Shown: positions 46,332 to 55,107, counted from the first letter of the stretch. The stretch is 64,000 nucleotides of DNA from Alcanivorax sp. 24 (GCF_004360225.1 NZ_SNUA01000009.1:1-64000), one strand, 5' to 3'. Numbers and translations are program-made. The notes: generated by a model not told the origin, from the letters alone.

Positions 46332-46433
46332 GCTACGAAGCCACTGTGGGAAGCTTGCTTGCAAGCGAATACCGTAAACGCCTGAGCAAGCCTCATTCGC
46401 TTGCAAGCAAGCTTCCCACAGTGGCTTCGTAGC
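46332..46433. repeat. REP/BIME palindrome with perfect 39-bp arms
   Basis: Arms 46332-46370 and 46395-46433 are perfect reverse complements with a 24-base loop. The core GTGGGAAGCTTGCTTGCAAG equals the copy at 34395, but an ACTGTGGG/CCCACAGT base pair replaces GCTGTGGG, so both arms changed together. Confidence 0.92.
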
Positions 46434-46523
46434 ACCCAAAGAAGACATTGGCAGGCCGCCATGCGCGCCGCCCCTTTATCAGCCTTCTCTTTCATTTCGG
46501 CTTGTCGTTGCCTTGAAATTATA

Positions 46524-46535
46524 TAGACTAGTCTA
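46524..46535. promoter_or_regulatory. TetR operator 2 upstream of thioesterase pair
   Basis: TAGACTAGTCTA is a perfect 12-bp palindrome 24 bp upstream of the first thioesterase start. It differs from operator 1 only at the centre. Confidence 0.75.
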
Positions 46536-46559
46536 ATTAAAACTAATGGGAGACCCGTC

Positions 46560-46997
46560 ATGTCCGACCTCGCCGTCCCCGCCGGTTACCAACGGCACCG
46601 CCGCGCCAGCGGGCTCACCGCGCCCTGGGAGCCGATTTTCATCCGTCATCATGATCACGGGCTCAGCCTCGCCATCCGCGCCGGCCAGCCCCACGCCAAC
46701 AGCCGCGGTTTTGTCCATGGCGGCCTGATCTCGGCGCTGGCGGACAACGCCATGGGACTGAGCTGCGCGGATCGGCTGGGCGGCATTTCCGGCCTCGTCA
46801 CGGTGAGTATGACGCTGGATTTTCTGGGCAGCGCCCGCCTCGGCCAATGGGTGGAAATCCGCGCCGAGGCCACCCGGACCGGCCGTTCCCTGAACTTCGC
46901 CGCCGCCCAGGTATGGGCGGACGACGCTCTGTGCGCCCGCGCCACGGCGGTTTTCAAAGCCCTGGCTCCACGCCCGTCACCGGAGACCCCGTCATGA
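46560..46997 (+). CDS. PaaI/ACOT13-type hot-dog thioesterase
   Basis: The 145-residue single hot-dog protein has the motif RGFVHGGLISALADNAMG, where the family's HGG loop and following acidic residue contribute to acyl-CoA hydrolysis. GGGAGA precedes ATG 46560. Its stop overlaps the start of a second thioesterase (ATGA). A TetR operator lies upstream. Confidence 0.9.
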   Translation: MSDLAVPAGYQRHRRASGLTAPWEPIFIRHHDHGLSLAIRAGQPHANSRGFVHGGLISALADNAMGLSCADRLGGISGLVTVSMTLDFLGSARLGQWVEIRAEATRTGRSLNFAAAQVWADDALCARATAVFKALAPRPSPETPS

Positions 46998-47410
46998 GCG
47001 ACACCTCCGAGATACTGGAACGCATCCGCACCCTTTCCCGCCAGGCCCCTTTCAACAACTGGCTCAATCTCGAGGTACACCGGATTGAATCCGGCGAGGC
47101 GGAGCTGCATTTGAGATGGCGCGACGAATTCGCCCAATACAGCGGTTTTCTGCATGCCGCTCTGATTGGCGGCCTGATCGATACCGCCTGCGGCTTCGCC
47201 GCCGCGTCACAAGCCGGCAATGTCACCGCCTCACAATTTTCCGTGCGTTGCCTGAGACCGGCGGTGGCGGAGACTTTCGTGGTACGCGCCCGGGTGCTCA
47301 AGGCCGGCCGGCGGCAGGTGTTCGTGAATGCCGAGCTGGGCGACCTGGCCGACACCGGCGGAGCGCCCTTCGCGGTCGGCGAGGCCCTGATGGTGCCCAT
47401 CCCGTCCTGA
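46994..47410 (+). CDS. Second PaaI-type hot-dog thioesterase
   Basis: The 138-residue hot-dog protein has FLHAALIGGLIDTACGFAA in place of the HGG-loop motif of its neighbour (HAALIGG rather than HGG). The catalytic loop is therefore altered and its activity or partner may differ. It overlaps the first thioesterase by four bases; the pair could form a heteromer. No terminator is seen before fold-back element B. Confidence 0.87.
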   Translation: MSDTSEILERIRTLSRQAPFNNWLNLEVHRIESGEAELHLRWRDEFAQYSGFLHAALIGGLIDTACGFAAASQAGNVTASQFSVRCLRPAVAETFVVRARVLKAGRRQVFVNAELGDLADTGGAPFAVGEALMVPIPS

Positions 47411-47436
47411 CCCCCTCAGGTCGCCTGTCGCCGTCC

Positions 47437-47722
47437 TAGAGCCTGTTTAAGGTCTCCACGTCGCCGCGTTGCCGCTGGAAAAGCCGCCAGAGGGCGTTGG
47501 GGACTGAAGGCTCTGGTGGGTCCAAAGTCAAAGGCCACAGCGTCCTCTGGCGGCTTTTCCAGCGCAACCCGAAGGGCCGGGTCCACTTTCTTTAGGTGGA
47601 GAGTGCCGCCAGACCGCGATTACGCTTGTTTATGTAGAATGACTACACCGCACAATCGAAATCACGACCTGACGACAAAATGAACTCCGGCGCGGCGACG
47701 TGGAGACCTTAAACAGGCTCTA
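47437..47722. repeat. Fold-back element B with perfect 32-bp terminal inverted repeats
   Basis: Arms 47437-47468 and 47691-47722 are perfect 32-bp reverse complements beginning TAGAGCCTGTTTAAGG. A perfect internal 21-bp inverted repeat lies at 47473-47493 with 47544-47564. Smaller hairpins are TCCAC/GTGGA (47582-47600) and TGTAG/CTACA (47635-47649). The interior is homologous to element A at 8874-9188. It fills the gap between the thioesterase and SDR genes and holds no convincing gene. Confidence 0.85.
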
Positions 47723-47798
47723 AGTGCCGCTTTCGACATGCCGGTTTTCCACCGGAATCCGATACAGTAGAGAGCGAACCCCAACGGAGACACGACAG

Positions 47799-48590
47799 AT
47801 GCGGGATGAACAACTGGCCGGCAAGGTCATTCTAATCACCGGTGCCGGCGGCGGTATCGGCCGGGTCACGGCGGAAAGCCTGGGCGCGGCGGGAGTACGG
47901 TTGATGCTGTCCGATATCGACGCCCACGCGGTGGAGTCCACCGCCGCCGCCATCCGCGAAGCCGGCGGCACCGCCCGGGCCATGGCCGTGGATGTCACCC
48001 TCGCGGATCAGGTGTCCGCCCTGGTGCAGGCCACGCTGGAGGCCTATGAACGTCTGGATGGCGCTTTCAACAACGCCGGCGTGGAGGAAGAAAACGCCAA
48101 GATCGTGGCCGTGGAAGAGAGCCTGTTCGACCGCATCATCGATATCAATGTCAAAGGCGTGTGGCTGTGCATGAAATACCAGATCGCCGCCATGGCCAAA
48201 CAGGGTGACGGTGGCAGCATCGTCAATACCGCTTCCATCGCCGGCCTGGTGGGCGCTCCCAAGCGCGCCGCCTACGCCGCCAGCAAACATGCGGTGGTGG
48301 GATTGACCAAGAGCGTGGCGGCGGAATACGCCCGTCAGAACATTCGCGTCAACGCGGTCTGTCCAGGCATCATCCGTACCGCCATGATGGAGCGTGCCAT
48401 CTCTCAGGTGGAGCGCGACGACGGCATCGACGCCGAACAGCAACGGCGCCTGCACGCGGCCCTGCATCCCATGGGCCGTGTCGGTGAAGCAACGGAAGTG
48501 GCGCAGGCGGTACAGTGGCTGCTGTCGGACGCGTCCTCTTTCGTCACCGGTCATCAACTGTCGGTGGACGGCGGCCTGACCGCTTTATAA
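47799..48590 (+). CDS. Short-chain dehydrogenase/reductase
   Basis: The 263-residue classical SDR has the NAD(P)-binding motif TGAGGGIG (14-21), NNAG (91-94), active-site S146 and the YxxxK pair Y159/K163. D39 in the LSDID strand end suggests NAD rather than NADP preference. ATG 47799 has GGAGA upstream. It is followed 22 bp later by a GST gene, probably one operon. Substrate unknown. Confidence 0.92.
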   Translation: MRDEQLAGKVILITGAGGGIGRVTAESLGAAGVRLMLSDIDAHAVESTAAAIREAGGTARAMAVDVTLADQVSALVQATLEAYERLDGAFNNAGVEEENAKIVAVEESLFDRIIDINVKGVWLCMKYQIAAMAKQGDGGSIVNTASIAGLVGAPKRAAYAASKHAVVGLTKSVAAEYARQNIRVNAVCPGIIRTAMMERAISQVERDDGIDAEQQRRLHAALHPMGRVGEATEVAQAVQWLLSDASSFVTGHQLSVDGGLTAL

Positions 48591-48612
48591 CGGACTGTTC
48601 AGGAGAACAACA

Positions 48613-49272
48613 ATGCTCAAACTGCATGGCTTCAGTGCCAGCAACTACGTCAACATGGTGAAGTTCGCGCTGCTGGAAAAAGGCATGGCCTTCGAGCAGG
48701 TCAACGACTACCCGTCCCAGGAAGCCTCCTTTCTGGACATCAGCCCCATGGGCAAGGTGCCAGTGCTGGAAACCGGCCAGGGGTTTCTCGCTGAAACCAA
48801 CGTGATCCTGGAATACATCGATGAAACCGGCGAGGGCCCGGCGCTGTACCCCGCCGATCCGTTTCAGCGCGCCCAGGTCAAGGAACTGGCCAAACTGATC
48901 GAGCTGTATATCGAACTGCCGGCGCGCCGCTGCTACCCGGAGGTCTTCTTCGGCGGCAAGGTCAGCGATGAAACCAAGCAACAGACCCGGGACGCGCTGA
49001 TAAAAGGCGCCGCCGCCCTGAAGCGGGTGGCGAAGTTCGATCCGTTCGTGGCCGGCGCCCAACTTACCGCCGCCGACGCCGTCCTGCTCTACAGTCTGGA
49101 TCTGGCCGCCGGTATCGCCGGCAAGCTGTTTGATCTGGACCTGCTGACGGAGATCCCCGGCAGCAAGGCGCTGCTTGATCAACTCAACCAAAGAGACAGC
49201 GCACGCCAGGTGGACGAGGAACGCAAGGCCGGCATGGCCGAATTCATGGCCCACGTGCGCGGCGGCAAGTAA
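48613..49272 (+). CDS. Glutathione S-transferase family protein
   Basis: The 219-residue protein has an N-terminal thioredoxin-like GSH domain (about 1-78; SPMGKVPVLE is the cis-Pro loop and ETNVILEYI the GSH-binding turn) and an all-helical C-terminal domain. AGGAG precedes the ATG. It lies downstream of the SDR, possibly the same pathway. A REP palindrome follows. Confidence 0.9.
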   Translation: MLKLHGFSASNYVNMVKFALLEKGMAFEQVNDYPSQEASFLDISPMGKVPVLETGQGFLAETNVILEYIDETGEGPALYPADPFQRAQVKELAKLIELYIELPARRCYPEVFFGGKVSDETKQQTRDALIKGAAALKRVAKFDPFVAGAQLTAADAVLLYSLDLAAGIAGKLFDLDLLTEIPGSKALLDQLNQRDSARQVDEERKAGMAEFMAHVRGGK

Positions 49273-49335
49273 GCACTGAATTGTAACCGCCATCGCGGTC
49301 CGTCCATTGGTATTGGAGATATGCATTCACGCTGT

Positions 49336-49406
49336 ATTCGCGGCCGAGGCCGCTTCCCACGGAAGGCACCGCGAAGCCGATGTGGGAAGCGGCCTTGGCC
49401 GCGAAT
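49336..49406. repeat. REP/BIME palindrome (GC-rich variant)
   Basis: Arms 49336-49360 and 49382-49406 are 25-bp reverse complements with one mismatch. The core ATTCGCGGCC...GGCCGCTTCCCAC is the second REP variant, also present as one half of the element at 60157-60249. Confidence 0.85.
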
Positions 49407-49519
49407 GGTCTGTAACAGCATCGGCCCGCTTCATAAAAGAAAGGACCGCGACACCGGCACTGTTTTGCCGCCCTCCATCCCGCTAAGCTGACCGGGCCTT
49501 TCAGCCAGGACTCTCCGTC

Positions 49520-50635
49520 ATGCTGCTCCGCTCTTGCCTGGCGCTTCCCCTCGTTGCTCTGTTGAGCGGCTGCGCCGACGCCACCTCCCCCATTACCCCG
49601 GAAAACGGGCCACCACTCACCGTCACCGTTCTCTCTGAAGGGCTTGAGCACCCCTGGGCCCTGGCCTTTCTGCCCGGAGGCGAGGTTCTGATTACCGAAA
49701 GGGGCGGTACCCTGCGCCGTTTCCATGATGGTGTACTGGTGGAAGAACCGGTTCCCGGTGTTCCCGCCGTGGCGGCCCGGGGCCAGGGCGGCCTGTTCGA
49801 TGTGCTGCCTCACCCCCGCTTCGAGGATAACCGGCGGCTGTATCTGAGCTACGCCAAAGCCTGTGACGGCGGCGCCACCACCGCCGTGGGCCACGGTGAA
49901 TATCGTGACGGCGAACTACACCGCTTCCGCGATGTGTTGGTGGCCGACGCCTGCAGTGATACCGGCCAGCATTTTGGCGGGCGGCTGTTGTTCGATGACG
50001 ACGGCCATCTGTTTCTCACCATCGGTGACCGGGGACAACGGCAGCGGGCCCAGGACACCGGCGATCACGCGGGCAGTGTGTTGCGTCTGGATCAGGATGG
50101 CGCCGCCGCCAGCGGTAATCCGTTCGCCAACGGCGGCAACGGCCGCGCGGAAATCTGGAGTTGGGGGCATCGAAACCCCCAGGGCCTGGCGTTACACCCC
50201 GACACCCGCCAGCCCTGGCTCAACGAGCATGGCCCGCGCGGCGGCGATGAAATCAACGCGGTGAAACCGGGGGTGAACTACGGCTGGCCGGAAATCACCT
50301 ACGGCCGCGAATATTACGGCCCCGCCATCGGCGAGACCCACCAGGAAGGCCTGGCCCAACCACTGCATTATTGGGTGCCCTCCATTGCCCCCTCCGGTTT
50401 CGCATTCGTCGGGGGCGATCGGTATCCGCAATGGCGGGGCGATGCGTTATCCGGCGCGCTTAAACTGACGCATCTGAACCGGGTGCGATTCAAGGGTGAG
50501 ACACCGAAGCAGGAACTGCGTTATCTGCGGCAGCGCGAGCAACGTATCCGCGATGTGCGCCAGGGCCCGGAGGGTTACCTGTATTTGCTCACCGACAGCA
50601 ATGACGGGCAACTGCTGCGGGTGGAGCCGGATTGA
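49520..50635 (+). CDS. Soluble PQQ-dependent aldose sugar dehydrogenase (YliI/Asd type), lipoprotein
   Basis: The 371-residue six-bladed propeller resembles YliI. It starts with a lipobox (ALLSGC, C18), so it is probably membrane anchored in the periplasm. Motifs: GLEHPWALAFLPGG, RGQGGLFDVLPHP, SDTGQHFGGRLLF and GHRNPQGLALHP; the HRNPQG segment is the PQQ/Ca-binding hallmark. It oxidises aldoses to lactones. With gcd, it is the second PQQ enzyme here. Confidence 0.9.
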   Translation: MLLRSCLALPLVALLSGCADATSPITPENGPPLTVTVLSEGLEHPWALAFLPGGEVLITERGGTLRRFHDGVLVEEPVPGVPAVAARGQGGLFDVLPHPRFEDNRRLYLSYAKACDGGATTAVGHGEYRDGELHRFRDVLVADACSDTGQHFGGRLLFDDDGHLFLTIGDRGQRQRAQDTGDHAGSVLRLDQDGAAASGNPFANGGNGRAEIWSWGHRNPQGLALHPDTRQPWLNEHGPRGGDEINAVKPGVNYGWPEITYGREYYGPAIGETHQEGLAQPLHYWVPSIAPSGFAFVGGDRYPQWRGDALSGALKLTHLNRVRFKGETPKQELRYLRQREQRIRDVRQGPEGYLYLLTDSNDGQLLRVEPD

Positions 50636-50669
50636 ACGCCACCCTGGATCCCGGCCTTGCGCCAACCGA

Positions 50670-51464
50670 TCAGTTCAAGCCCTCGGAATGGACCAGGTGG
50701 AAACGGACGCCGCCAATGCTGACCTGACTTTGATCCACCGGCAGGCCCCGCTCAAGAGCGCGCGCCTTGATCGCCTCCAGATCATTCACCAGGATATCCA
50801 CGCCACTGAGCCCTTCACCGCGCCCATCCCGATCAGCGACAAAATGCAGATAGGCATTATCCAAGACCACCTGTTGGCCGCCGCCACTGCTTTCTCCGCT
50901 GTTCTCCACCGGCCGGCGCAACAGGCTCCCCCAACGACGCGCCATATCCTCCGGCTCCGCCCCCTGCAGTTCGACACCGACGATGCGTTGCACCCGCTCC
51001 GTGTTAACGAAACTCTGCCAGTCCGGTCCCGCCGGGTTATAGGGGCCGTCCAGGGATTCACCGTAGCGGGTGTGGTTGATTTCCAGCAACGTGCCGCCCA
51101 GATCCTTGGGATGCAACTGCATGCCCCGATAATCGCCATGGCCAAGAAAAGCGGCCACTCGCACGCCCTGCGCATCCACATGAGGCCCCCAGCGGTCCAC
51201 ATCGTCGGTATCGAGGATCACCATGTAACCGCCGTCCCCGCCCCGACGCCGTAGAAAACGGCCGGCGGTGGTGTCCTCACGAGTCGGCGCCACGACTTCG
51301 ATGAAGGTGTTGCCCACTGGCAACAGTGCGTTATGCAGGCCGAACGCCTGCACCGCCGGATCCCGATGGCACACCTGAATCCCGAAAACGTCGGCCAGGT
51401 CCTCCACCACCGGTTCCAACTGGCTGGCCACCAAACACAACTGACGGAAGCGAAGATAGGTCAT
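50670..51464 (-). CDS. VOC-fold glyoxalase-like protein
   Basis: The 264-residue protein appears to be two VOC modules in tandem: residues 1-135 (LRFRQLCLVASQLEPVV...GNTFIEVVAP...GGTLLEINH) and 145-260. Possible metal ligands include E61 and E126. ATG 51464 has AAGGAG upstream. The family contains dioxygenases and isomerases; function here is unknown. It ends convergent with the PQQ sugar dehydrogenase. Confidence 0.8.
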   Translation of the reverse strand: MTYLRFRQLCLVASQLEPVVEDLADVFGIQVCHRDPAVQAFGLHNALLPVGNTFIEVVAPTREDTTAGRFLRRRGGDGGYMVILDTDDVDRWGPHVDAQGVRVAAFLGHGDYRGMQLHPKDLGGTLLEINHTRYGESLDGPYNPAGPDWQSFVNTERVQRIVGVELQGAEPEDMARRWGSLLRRPVENSGESSGGGQQVVLDNAYLHFVADRDGRGEGLSGVDILVNDLEAIKARALERGLPVDQSQVSIGGVRFHLVHSEGLN

Positions 51465-51646
51465 TGATTGTTCTCCTTGATTCACGGACTCCGACGATCA
51501 ACACGCCGGCATGCTGACACGCCAAACCCAAAGACCTGAAAACCGTCATGCCGGACTTGATCCGGCATCGCCCTCCATGAAGTGACGCGCCCCCCGGAAG
51601 GGATCCCGGGGCAGCCCGGGAATGAGCGCGAGATCAACGCGGATTG

Positions 51647-53044
51647 TTACGACAAGGCCCGCGCCAGCGCGCGTACGCCGACGTCGATATCTTCGTCATC
51701 GATCATACCGAAGCCGATCAACAGTCCCTTCGTCCCTTCGGACGAAGCGTAAAAGTCACCGAGATCTTCCGCGTTGATGCCCGCGCCAAGCAAGCGGGCT
51801 TCCAGCTTGTCCACCGATTCCCGGAATGCCAGCGCCAGATGAATGCCGGCCACCTGGGGCAAACAGTTCCACAGATCCGGCCGCCGCGCCAGCGCCACCA
51901 GTAATCGCTCCCGGCGCCCTTGATAAAGCCTCTGCATGCGACGCAAGTGGCGGACGAAAGCGCCCTCCTGGATCAGATTGGCCAGGGCTTTTTGCATCAG
52001 ATTGGGGGCACGCCCGTCGGTCAGGCTCTTGGCCTGGCGCAGCGCCGGTTGCAGCCCCTTCGGCATGATCATGTAGCCGAGTCGCAGATCCGCATGCAGC
52101 ACCTTGGAGAACGAGCCGAGATACGCCACCTGCTGGTGCCGGTCCAGACTCTTGAGCGCTTCCAGGGACCGGCCGTCGAAGCGGAATTCGCCATCGTAAT
52201 CGTCCTCGACGATCAGCACGTCGCGCCCGCGAACGAAATCCAGCAGTCGCAGCCGCCGCTCCAGGGTCATTGGCATACCCAGGGGAAACTGATGAGATGG
52301 CGTCACATAGATCATCGAAGCCGCCTCCGGCACCTGGTCCACGCACAGCCCCTGTTCATCCACCGGCACTCCCACCACATGGGCACCATAGGATTCAAAC
52401 ACCCAGCGCGCCGGCGGATAGCCCGGTTCCTCCACCGCCACCACCGTCCCCGGCGCGATCCGTACCCGGGATAGCAAATCCATTCCCTGCATGGCCCCCT
52501 GGGTGACCATGACGTCATCCGCCGAGCACGGCAAACCGCGACTGTAACCCAGATAATGGGCGATCCCTTCGCGCAAACCGATGTCCCCCTGGCATTCGCC
52601 CTGCAGGGTGCGGTCGCGGGCCTCCTCGCGCAGCGCACGCATCACTGCCCGCCGCCAATCCGCCAGCGGCAGGAGACGCCGGTCGGTCACGCCACCGGAG
52701 AAGTTATAGCGGCGCGGCGCCTCCCGGTCTCCCCATACGGGTAACGGACGCCAATGACAGCCCGGCCCCACTCCCGGTTCCGCCTGTTCTCCGGTCACCA
52801 CTGGTGGCAACCGACAAACAAAGGTTCCGGCCCCCCGGCGCGCTTCAAGGAAGCCCTCGGCAACCAAACGCTCATAGGCATCCACCACCGCCTGACGGGC
52901 AATACCCAGCTCCGCCGCCAAGGCACGGCTGGGTGGCAACCGTTGGCCGGGAGCCAGACGGCCCTCCACCAGTGCCGAGCGCAGGTCGCGGTAGAGCCGC
53001 TGGGGCACCGTGCCGGAGCCATTCAGCGGTAAATGGATTTGCAA
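51647..53044 (-). CDS. MocR/PdxR-family GntR-aminotransferase regulator
   Basis: The 465-residue protein has an N-terminal GntR helix-turn-helix (PPSRALAAELGIARQAVVDA) and an aminotransferase-like domain with the PLP lysine in GSFSKVLHADLRLGY. EDDYDGEF is the conserved Asp/Tyr region. I chose TTG 53044 because GGGAG lies six bases upstream; an in-frame ATG at 53131 would add a basic extension atypical of the family. It is divergent from two AhpD-like genes, the usual arrangement for a regulator and its target. Confidence 0.87.
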   Translation of the reverse strand: MQIHLPLNGSGTVPQRLYRDLRSALVEGRLAPGQRLPPSRALAAELGIARQAVVDAYERLVAEGFLEARRGAGTFVCRLPPVVTGEQAEPGVGPGCHWRPLPVWGDREAPRRYNFSGGVTDRRLLPLADWRRAVMRALREEARDRTLQGECQGDIGLREGIAHYLGYSRGLPCSADDVMVTQGAMQGMDLLSRVRIAPGTVVAVEEPGYPPARWVFESYGAHVVGVPVDEQGLCVDQVPEAASMIYVTPSHQFPLGMPMTLERRLRLLDFVRGRDVLIVEDDYDGEFRFDGRSLEALKSLDRHQQVAYLGSFSKVLHADLRLGYMIMPKGLQPALRQAKSLTDGRAPNLMQKALANLIQEGAFVRHLRRMQRLYQGRRERLLVALARRPDLWNCLPQVAGIHLALAFRESVDKLEARLLGAGINAEDLGDFYASSEGTKGLLIGFGMIDDEDIDVGVRALARALS

Positions 53045-53066
53045 ATTGGTCTCCCAAAACCGTTCA

Positions 53067-53092
53067 AATTGGATCTGCCAAGCCTTCCAATT
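53067..53092. promoter_or_regulatory. Candidate MocR operator
   Basis: AATTGG (53067-53072) and CCAATT (53087-53092) form an inverted repeat with 14 bp between; a third AAATTGG occurs at 53043-53049. It lies between the MocR gene and the AhpD-like genes. MocR proteins often bind such repeated half-sites; binding is inferred. Confidence 0.45.
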
Positions 53093-53172
53093 CAGCCCTA
53101 ATCTGAACCGGCTTTTCAACCTCTTTGCCATCCGGCCTGTTCAACAGGCCTGTTTGCTTAACAGGAGCAATC

Positions 53173-53613
53173 ATGAAAGCCCGTATCAACTTCTTCACCG
53201 CTTCGCCGGACACCATGAAAGCCATGCTCGGCACCTCGGAAGTGATCGAGAATACCGGCCTGGATCACCGTCTGTTGGAATTGATCAAGATACGAGCGTC
53301 GCAGATCAACGGCTGCGCCTTCTGCGTCCACATGCACGCCCGTGATGCCCGCGCCGCCGGCGTGCCCAATGAAGTGCTCGATACCGTGTCCGGCTGGCGT
53401 GAAGCACCCTGGTTCAGCGAACGGGAACGGGCCGCCCTGGCCTGGACCGAACGCCTCACCCGCCTCGGCGAAGGCCATCATGACGACGAGGCGGAATACG
53501 ACTATCTGGCCACCCACTTCAGCGAAAAAGAACGCACCGATCTGACCTACGCCATCGGTGTCATCAACATGTGGAACCGGTTCAATGTCGGCTTCCGTCA
53601 CCAGCCGGAATAA
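53173..53613 (+). CDS. AhpD-like carboxymuconolactone decarboxylase family protein, copy 1
   Basis: The 146-residue protein has the CxxC-x3-H motif (INGCAFCVHMH), the peroxidase/disulfide site of AhpD-like proteins. ATG 53173 has AGGAG upstream. A paralogue of equal length follows after 22 bp. The two share nearly all conserved positions, so a tandem duplication is likely. It is probably antioxidant, under MocR control. Confidence 0.9.
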   Translation: MKARINFFTASPDTMKAMLGTSEVIENTGLDHRLLELIKIRASQINGCAFCVHMHARDARAAGVPNEVLDTVSGWREAPWFSERERAALAWTERLTRLGEGHHDDEAEYDYLATHFSEKERTDLTYAIGVINMWNRFNVGFRHQPE

Positions 53614-53635
53614 CGCTCTTGTTGAGGAGGAAAAG

Positions 53636-54076
53636 ATGAAAGCCCGCTTCGATTTCTACAGCGCCTCACCGGACACCATGAAGGCGGTGTTCGCCACCCA
53701 GAAAGTCATCGATGCCACCGGCCTGGAACATCGCCTGGTGGAACTGGTGAAGCTGCGCGCTTCGCAGATCAATGGCTGTCTGTTTTGCATGTCCATGCAC
53801 GCCGCGGACGCCCGCAACCGAGGCATTCCCAACGAAGTGCTGGACACCCTGCCAGGCTGGCACGAAGCGCCCTGGTTCAGCCAACGGGAAAGGGCCGCCC
53901 TGGCCTGGACCGATCACCTGACCCGCCTCAGCGACGCCAGCCACGATGACGAGGCGCTTTACCAGGCGCTGGCGGATCAGTTCACCGAGCAGGAATGCAC
54001 CGATCTCACTTATGTGATCGGCGTGATCAATATGCTCAACCGGTTCGGTGTGGGATTCCGGCGCGCGCCGGATTGA
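53636..54076 (+). CDS. AhpD-like carboxymuconolactone decarboxylase family protein, copy 2
   Basis: The 146-residue paralogue of the preceding gene has the motif INGCLFCMSMH. GAGGAGG is a strong ribosome site. Both copies share the frames KARxxFxxASPDTMKA and VPNEVLDT/IPNEVLDT. It ends 147 bp before a large REP array. The paralogues may form hetero-oligomers, but that is not shown. Confidence 0.9.
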   Translation: MKARFDFYSASPDTMKAVFATQKVIDATGLEHRLVELVKLRASQINGCLFCMSMHAADARNRGIPNEVLDTLPGWHEAPWFSQRERAALAWTDHLTRLSDASHDDEALYQALADQFTEQECTDLTYVIGVINMLNRFGVGFRRAPD

Positions 54077-54223
54077 GTTGGACGCCAGACGCCGATAATG
54101 CAAAACCAGACCCAACGCCCTGGCAAGCACTAAAACGCTTTTCTATGGTTCATCGCGGTTTAGCGGGCCACGGCGCTTCAATCATGGGCACGGGTCTGTA
54201 ACCGGAAGGGGTTACCAGCCGCT

Positions 54224-55107
54224 GTATTCGCCAGCAAGCTGGTCTCCCACGGATCTGCCACGAAGCCGCCGTGGGAAGCTTGCTGGCAAGCGAATATCCC
54301 AACACCAAAGGGTCGGAATTCGCCAGCAAGCTGGGCTCCCACGGATCCGCCACGAAGCCGCTGTGGGAAGCTTGCCGGCAAGCGAATACCCCAACACCAG
54401 AGGGCCGGAATTCGCCAGCAAGCTGGGCTCCCACGGATCCGCCACGAAGCCGCTGTGGGAAGCTTGCTGGCAAGCGAATATCCCAACACCAGAGGGCCGG
54501 AATTCGCCAGCATGCTGGTCTCCCACAGGTCCGCCACGAAGCCGCCGTGGGAAGCTTGCTGGCAAGCGAATATCCCAACACCAAAGGGTCGGAATTCGCC
54601 AGCAAGCTGGGCTCCCACGGATCCGCCACGAAGCCGCTGTGGGAAGCTTGCCGGCAAGCGAATACCCCAACACCAGAGGGCCGGAATTCGCCAGCAAGCT
54701 GGGCTCCCACGGATCCGCCACGAAGCCGCTGTGGGAAGCTTGCTGGCAAGCGAATATCCCAACACCAGAGGGCCGGAATTCGCCAGCATGCTGGTCTCCC
54801 ACAGGTCCGCCACGAAGCCGCCGTGGGAAGCTTGCTGGCAAGCGAATATCCCAACACCAAAGGGTCGGAATTCGCCAGCAAGCTGGGCTCCCACGGATCC
54901 GCCACGAAGCCGCTGTGGGAAGCTTGCCGGCAAGCGAATATCCCAACACCAGAGGGCCGGAATTCGCCAGCAAGCTGGGCTCCCACGGATCCGCCACGAA
55001 GCCGCTGTGGGAAGCTTGCTGGCAAGCGAATATCCCAACACCAGAGGGCCGGAATTCGTCAGCAAGCGGGGCTCCCACGGATCCGCCACGAAGCCGCTGT
55101 GGGAAGC
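54224..55107. repeat. 92-bp BIME tandem array with 276-bp higher-order period
   Basis: Units begin near 54224, 54316, 54408, 54500, 54592, 54684, 54776, 54868, 54960 and 55052 (last one partial). Each has an inverted pair: ATTCGCCAGCAAGCT...CTCCCAC and GTGGGAAGCTTGCyGGCAAG. Variants alternate in an A-B-C order, so three 276-bp blocks (54224-54499, 54500-54775, 54776-55051) are nearly identical. The array fills most of the 1.35-kb gap between the AhpD-like and ilvD genes. Confidence 0.95.

Noticed and set aside
53045-53131. N-terminal extension of the MocR regulator from ATG 53131
   Set aside because: The extra residues are basic, unlike the family, and would cover the likely operator; TTG 53044 has a better ribosome site. 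Not fully excluded.
54224-55107. CRISPR array
   Set aside because: Units are contiguous 92-bp repeats without unique spacers, and no cas genes are present.
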